Assembly (NCBI RefSeq): GCF_025558585.1
Contig: NZ_CP094723.1
Coordinates: 186,001 to 250,000 of the forward strand
Source: Staphylococcus sp. IVB6214
GTDB lineage: Bacteria > Bacillota > Bacilli > Staphylococcales > Staphylococcaceae
DNA: 64,000 bases
Reading direction: 5' to 3'
The translations under genes were made by a program, and so were the position numbers. The notes under the pieces are model-generated. The model worked only from the letters and a program-made list of their open reading frames with translations, was not told the DNA's origin and searched no databases. Of the stretch, positions 60,192-64,000 are shown one piece after another. Numbering within the stretch: position 1 is the stretch's first letter; each line of letters opens with the position of its first letter.

Positions 60192-62120
60192 ATGAAAGGG
60201 TATTTGAAGAATGTCACTTTTGTTGCGACTGATAAGATTGATATAAATCGAGGGATACGTCAAGGATTATTGATGTTGATTCCGTTCTTATTTGGTGTCT
60301 ACATGAATCAGATGCCGTTAGCACTGCTCGTTTCAATTGGTACGTTTGCGCATATTTATGTTTTCAAAGGTACTTTTACATCTCGCATGCGCGCAGTCAC
60401 TTTCGCAACCTGTGGTTTGGTTGTTGCGATGATGATAGGAACGCTCACAGTCAGTTATCCTATTTTATTCGGTATCGGTTTATTATGTGTAGCAGTAATT
60501 CCTTATTATATTTTTACAACTTTACATATTCCAGGACCATCTTCAACATTTTTTATTATTGCATACAGTTTATCGAGTGTGATGCCTGAAGACCCGAATG
60601 CTTTTTTATATCGAGGTGCTTTGGTTGGCTGTGGTGGGTTACTAGGTATGCTATTGGTATATGTCGAAAGTAAGTTGAAAGGTGAACAACCTGAACAAGC
60701 AGCGGTGCAACAAGATTTTGTACATGTTCGACAATTAGTGTACCATTTTAATGATCAAGTGACATTTAATGATTTAACCAAATCGGCAGTGAACACATTG
60801 ATGATGTCATCGGATATTCTAAGTACGACGCGCTCAGCTTTACAACGAAAGTCACCCGCATATCAGCGCCTTATTTTGTTACATCATGTAGCTGAAGGTA
60901 TCTATTCTGAGTTGCTGGAGTTAAATGCGAAGGGTTATCGTCCATTACCTCCAATTGTATTTGAAATGATGGATTATCTGACTTCGAGTATTATTGAAGG
61001 TGTTTCACCAGACGAGCCTTGGCGTAAGCGTATAGATATTCCAGATAAATATGATAGTTTGATTCAACTGATTTATAAGATAGATGAAGTATTGCATATG
61101 CCAGATGATCAAGTAAAACGTCAAGTAAAGGTAAAGTCTCCGCAATATTTAGCAAGGTTGCGATACAATTTAACACCAGAATCAATGAATTTTATTGCGA
61201 CGATGAAATACACAGTCATTGTAGGGTGTGCGATTGTTGTGGCATTAGCTTTTGACTTTGAACGGGCTTATTGGATCCCGTTAAGTGCCCACACGGTATT
61301 GATCGGTGGTACGACGATTGCGAGTATAGAGCGAGCAGGTGGTCGTTGGATTGGTACATTGATTGGTATCGTGATGGCTATTGGACTTTTATGGTTTGAA
61401 CCGAGTCTCATAGTGGTTGTGTTCGTCATGTGTATTTGTAGCGCATTGACTGAGATGTTTATTGCAGCAAATTATGCTTTGGCGATGAGTGTGATTACGG
61501 TGCAGGTCATTTTGCTTGGTGGTTTGGCACAAGGTCATTTAACGATGATGATTGCGTTACCGCGTTTTCTTGATACGACGGTGGGTATTTTTATTGCGGT
61601 TCTCGGTGTGCTGTTAATTGGTAGACGTTTAGCAAGTAAGCGTCTACCTGAAATGATGGGGCATGTGACACGTATTGAAAGTCAAATGTTTCATTATTTA
61701 TTCTCGAATAATGGGTATCCTGTTGAGATAACAGCACGACGGGATATTTTACGATTAAAGGTGATGTTGGATAATATGGAGACGCTCTACCGACATGCGT
61801 ATGGGGAATGGTCTTCTAACCGCAAGCGAACACAGTATTATTATCCAGCTATGTTTTTGTTACAACAGATTCATTTTAAGTTACTTCAGTGTTTTCAATT
61901 CCCACCAAAAGATTTGTTGAATACAGATACAATGGGGACGTACTTGCTTGTATTTGAAAATATTGCTAAACACTTTGAGCAGGGGATTGCACAAGATGAA
62001 ATGATGACATTACCCATGTTGAATAATTATGCGCAAATACGACGAGCATTGATGCAGTTGCAAGAGATTGCATTGTATGACAAGGGTGATCAACGGAACC
62101 CACATTTATTAGCAGATTGA
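60192..62120 (+). CDS. FUSC-family (aromatic acid exporter-like) membrane protein
   Basis: 642 aa integral membrane protein. ATG 60192 has AAAGGAG ~7 nt upstream; the in-frame ATG at 60153 is inside the rRNA terminator and is rejected. Two clusters of hydrophobic helices, ~25-170 and ~345-480, each followed by a long cytoplasmic helical domain, give the duplicated fusaric acid resistance-like layout. The second cluster has the family-like AYWIPLSAHTVLIGGTTIASIERAGGR stretch in shorter pieces (AYWIPLSAH; RAGGRWIGT). Substrate unknown. No promoter is visible between the terminator and the gene. Confidence 0.82.
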   Translation: MKGYLKNVTFVATDKIDINRGIRQGLLMLIPFLFGVYMNQMPLALLVSIGTFAHIYVFKGTFTSRMRAVTFATCGLVVAMMIGTLTVSYPILFGIGLLCVAVIPYYIFTTLHIPGPSSTFFIIAYSLSSVMPEDPNAFLYRGALVGCGGLLGMLLVYVESKLKGEQPEQAAVQQDFVHVRQLVYHFNDQVTFNDLTKSAVNTLMMSSDILSTTRSALQRKSPAYQRLILLHHVAEGIYSELLELNAKGYRPLPPIVFEMMDYLTSSIIEGVSPDEPWRKRIDIPDKYDSLIQLIYKIDEVLHMPDDQVKRQVKVKSPQYLARLRYNLTPESMNFIATMKYTVIVGCAIVVALAFDFERAYWIPLSAHTVLIGGTTIASIERAGGRWIGTLIGIVMAIGLLWFEPSLIVVVFVMCICSALTEMFIAANYALAMSVITVQVILLGGLAQGHLTMMIALPRFLDTTVGIFIAVLGVLLIGRRLASKRLPEMMGHVTRIESQMFHYLFSNNGYPVEITARRDILRLKVMLDNMETLYRHAYGEWSSNRKRTQYYYPAMFLLQQIHFKLLQCFQFPPKDLLNTDTMGTYLLVFENIAKHFEQGIAQDEMMTLPMLNNYAQIRRALMQLQEIALYDKGDQRNPHLLAD

Positions 62121-62124
62121 ATGA

Positions 62125-62166
62125 AAACCTCCTATCAAGTCTTCTGTGGCTTGGTAAGGAGGTTTG
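62125..62166. terminator. Bidirectional terminator between FUSC gene and pdxR
   Basis: AAACCTCCT and ATCAAG pair with CTTGGTA and AGGAGGTTT; the arms carry A/T runs on both sides, so it can stop both convergent transcripts. Confidence 0.85.
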
Positions 62167-62167
62167 T

Positions 62168-63565
62168 TTATGATGTCGCTTGTAATGCTTGAATGAGTTG
62201 TTCAGCATGACATTGGAGTGCGTTATCATCAATACCACCAAATCCTATGACAAAACTTGGGGGAGTATCGAGCTGTTGAAAACGATAATATGATAATGGT
62301 TGTAAGTTGATATCGAATGCTTTGAAGCGTTCTAAACACGCTTGTTCACTTAATCCATTTGTAATGGTAATGATGAAATGCATCCCTGTTTGTGCGCCAT
62401 CGATTTGGCATACGGATGGGTATTGTGATAGATGATGAATGAGTATATCACGTTTTTGACGATAGATTTTTCTCATGCGATTGAGATGACGTTCAAACTG
62501 ATTACTTTCCATAAACTGACTGACCATGTACTGGGTATGACGTGGAACCGTCCCCCCCTCTATATTTGTTGTGTTCTGATATCGCTCTGCTAAATGAATA
62601 GGGAGAACAGCATAAGCAATACGAATACTTGGTGCAATGGATTTTGAAAAGGTACTGACATATATGACACGCTCTGCCTTATCTAAACTTTGGAGTGCAG
62701 GAATTGGCTTTCCTTCATAGCGAAATTCAGAATCATAATCATCTTCAATAATGTAGCGTTCGGTATGTTGACTGGCCCATTTGAGCAATTTGACTCTGTT
62801 TTGTAGGCTCATGGTCACACCTGTCGGAAACTGGTGACTGGGTGTGATGTAAACAATGTTATGTTGACATCGTTCAATATGGTCAATGTGAATACCATCA
62901 TCTTGTACGGGAACAAATTGAAACGGAATGTGTTTTCGGGTCAATAACTGTGGCACTTGTGGATAGATTGGGTCTTCCAGCATGAATGTGTGTTGTTTAG
63001 GCAATAAATCTGTAATGATAGATAACAGTTGTTCCGTCGATGAGGCAATGATGACTTGTTCAGGTGTTGATTGGACGCCCCGACTATGAAAAAGGTAATG
63101 ACTGATTTGTTGACGTAAAGTGAAGTCACCTTGTGGATCTCCAGACTCAATCAAGTTATCTTGCGACGTATCGAATGCTTCTTTGGAAAATTTACGAAAT
63201 TGTTCAAATGGAAAATAAGCTTTATCAATAGCACCTAATTGAAAGTTGTAACGTGATGATTGTGCCATTTTTGGTTTGGTTACAATATGTCGTTGTGGTG
63301 TAATGAGTGGTAATGTATCAATATCACTTACGAAATAACCTGAACGCTGTTTGCTATAAATATATCCTTCATCCAATAATTGTGCATAAGCATTTTCAAT
63401 GGTTGTTTGACTGATGGATAGATAGTCTCCTAATAAACGTTTTGATGGTAATTTCTCATCTTCTTGTAGTTGTCCGTTAATAATGCTGTTGCGAATATTT
63501 TCATATAATTGCATGTAAATCGGTTGTTTTTGTGACTTATCGATATGAAACATGAGCATTTCCAT
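62168..63565 (-). CDS. pdxR: PdxR, MocR-type regulator of PLP synthesis
   Basis: 465 aa. Residues ~10-78 are a GntR winged helix (PIYMQLYENIRNSIING; LPSKRLLGDYLSISQTTIENA). Residues ~105-465 are a fold-type I aminotransferase domain with IIEDDYDSEFRYEG and the PLP lysine K308 (STFSKSIAPSIRI). Such regulators sense PLP and, when it is low, activate pdxST. GGAG lies ~9 nt before the start on the minus strand. Divergent from pdxS, which strongly supports the call over GabR or other MocR members. Confidence 0.93.
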   Translation of the reverse strand: MEMLMFHIDKSQKQPIYMQLYENIRNSIINGQLQEDEKLPSKRLLGDYLSISQTTIENAYAQLLDEGYIYSKQRSGYFVSDIDTLPLITPQRHIVTKPKMAQSSRYNFQLGAIDKAYFPFEQFRKFSKEAFDTSQDNLIESGDPQGDFTLRQQISHYLFHSRGVQSTPEQVIIASSTEQLLSIITDLLPKQHTFMLEDPIYPQVPQLLTRKHIPFQFVPVQDDGIHIDHIERCQHNIVYITPSHQFPTGVTMSLQNRVKLLKWASQHTERYIIEDDYDSEFRYEGKPIPALQSLDKAERVIYVSTFSKSIAPSIRIAYAVLPIHLAERYQNTTNIEGGTVPRHTQYMVSQFMESNQFERHLNRMRKIYRQKRDILIHHLSQYPSVCQIDGAQTGMHFIITITNGLSEQACLERFKAFDINLQPLSYYRFQQLDTPPSFVIGFGGIDDNALQCHAEQLIQALQATS

Positions 63566-63608
63566 TTGGTATTCTCCAATCTGACCCTTTTATTTTTTGT
63601 TAATTTGA

Positions 63609-63639
63609 TACTTTAACCAGTTCAGTTATTAGTATAAGC
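63609..63639 (+). promoter_or_regulatory. pdxS promoter and candidate PdxR operator
   Basis: An imperfect dyad with ends ATACT (63609-63613) and AGTAT (63632-63636) and inner TAAC/GTTA overlaps a -10-like TATAAG (63634-63639). There is no good -35, as expected for an activated promoter. Binding by PdxR is an inference. Confidence 0.45.
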
Positions 63640-63673
63640 TACATCTAAACAACTATAAAGGGGGAAATAAATT

Positions 63674-64000
63674 ATGACGAAACAAGTTGGATCAGAACGT
63701 GTAAAACGTGGGATGGCAGAAATGCAAAAAGGCGGTGTCATCATGGACGTCGTGAATGCAGAACAAGCAAAGATTGCGGAGGCAGCAGGTGCAGTAGCAG
63801 TGATGGCGCTTGAACGTGTACCATCAGATATCCGTGCAGCAGGCGGTGTGGCACGTGCATGCAACCCAAAGATTGTTGAAGAGGTAATGAATGCTGTATC
63901 CATTCCAGTGATGGCGAAATGCCGTATCGGTCATATTACAGAAGCACGTGTATTAGAAGCAATGGGTGTCGACTACATAGATGAATCAGAAGTATTAACA
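63674..64000 (+). CDS. pdxS: Pyridoxal 5'-phosphate synthase lyase subunit PdxS, 3' end outside window
   Basis: Makes PLP from ribose 5-phosphate, glyceraldehyde 3-phosphate and ammonia from PdxT. 109 codons are present, open to the window edge. SD GGGGG upstream. [22 protein letters not shown] includes the catalytic Asp25; [16 protein letters not shown] is the phosphate loop, and K82 in [10 protein letters not shown] forms the ribose adduct. Cys63 and Cys83 stand where I recall Met/Ala and Ala in S. aureus. pdxT is expected next. Confidence 0.95.
   Translation, partial: MTKQVGSERVKRGMAEMQKGGVIMDVVNAEQAKIAEAAGAVAVMALERVPSDIRAAGGVARACNPKIVEEVMNAVSIPVMAKCRIGHITEARVLEAMGVDYIDESEVLT

Overview
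The window is chromosomal DNA from a Staphylococcus species. Gene content and order (dnaX-ybaB-recR-rrn; tmk-pstA-holB-ricT-yabA; ispE-purR-ridA-spoVG-glmU-prs-rplY-pth-mfd; tilS-hpt-ftsH-hslO-cysK-folPBK-dus-lysS; 5S-tRNA-rrn-rrn; pdxR/pdxS) and the rRNA sequences are staphylococcal. Many proteins differ from the S. aureus versions I remember by frequent substitutions, so it is probably another species of the genus. I cannot name the species from sequence alone.

Layout. 1-2366: end of a trehalose operon (treC cut by the window edge, treR). 2426-2698: the long Gram-positive SRP RNA. 2902-6307: a GNAT acetyltransferase, then dnaX, ybaB and recR for replication and recombination. 6573-11858: rRNA operon 1. 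11921-18342: a PLP decarboxylase and the tmk-pstA-holB-ricT-yabA-trmN6-GIY-YIG-rsmI run, which mixes nucleotide supply, replication control, c-di-AMP sensing and RNA modification. 18409-23042: metG, tatD, rnmV (5S maturation), rsmA and veg. 23440-29292: ispE, purR, ridA, spoVG, glmU, prs and rplY (the 5S-binding L25). 29568-37008: the pth-mfd-flippase-mazG-rqcP-divIC operon, whose genes overlap or nearly touch. 37333-41889: cvfD, tilS, hpt, ftsH. 42163-48448: hslO, cysK, folP-folB-folK, dus, lysS. 48762-60168: an extra 5S gene, eight tRNA genes and two tandem rRNA operons; the second has tRNA-Ile in its spacer. 60192-62120: a FUSC-family membrane protein. 62168-63565: PdxR on the minus strand, divergent from pdxS, which runs off the right edge.

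Almost every gene is a conserved housekeeping gene on the + strand. I see no prophage, insertion sequence, CRISPR array, toxin-antitoxin pair or defence island. The most interesting material is non-coding: a composite inverted/direct repeat between divIC and cvfD, a structured leader before rplY, three mosaic 16S-23S spacers, sequence differences among the rRNA copies, a dyad between pdxR and pdxS, and a FUSC gene with no visible promoter pressed against an rRNA terminator. Start sites were chosen from Shine-Dalgarno spacing and family knowledge. No search or folding program was run.
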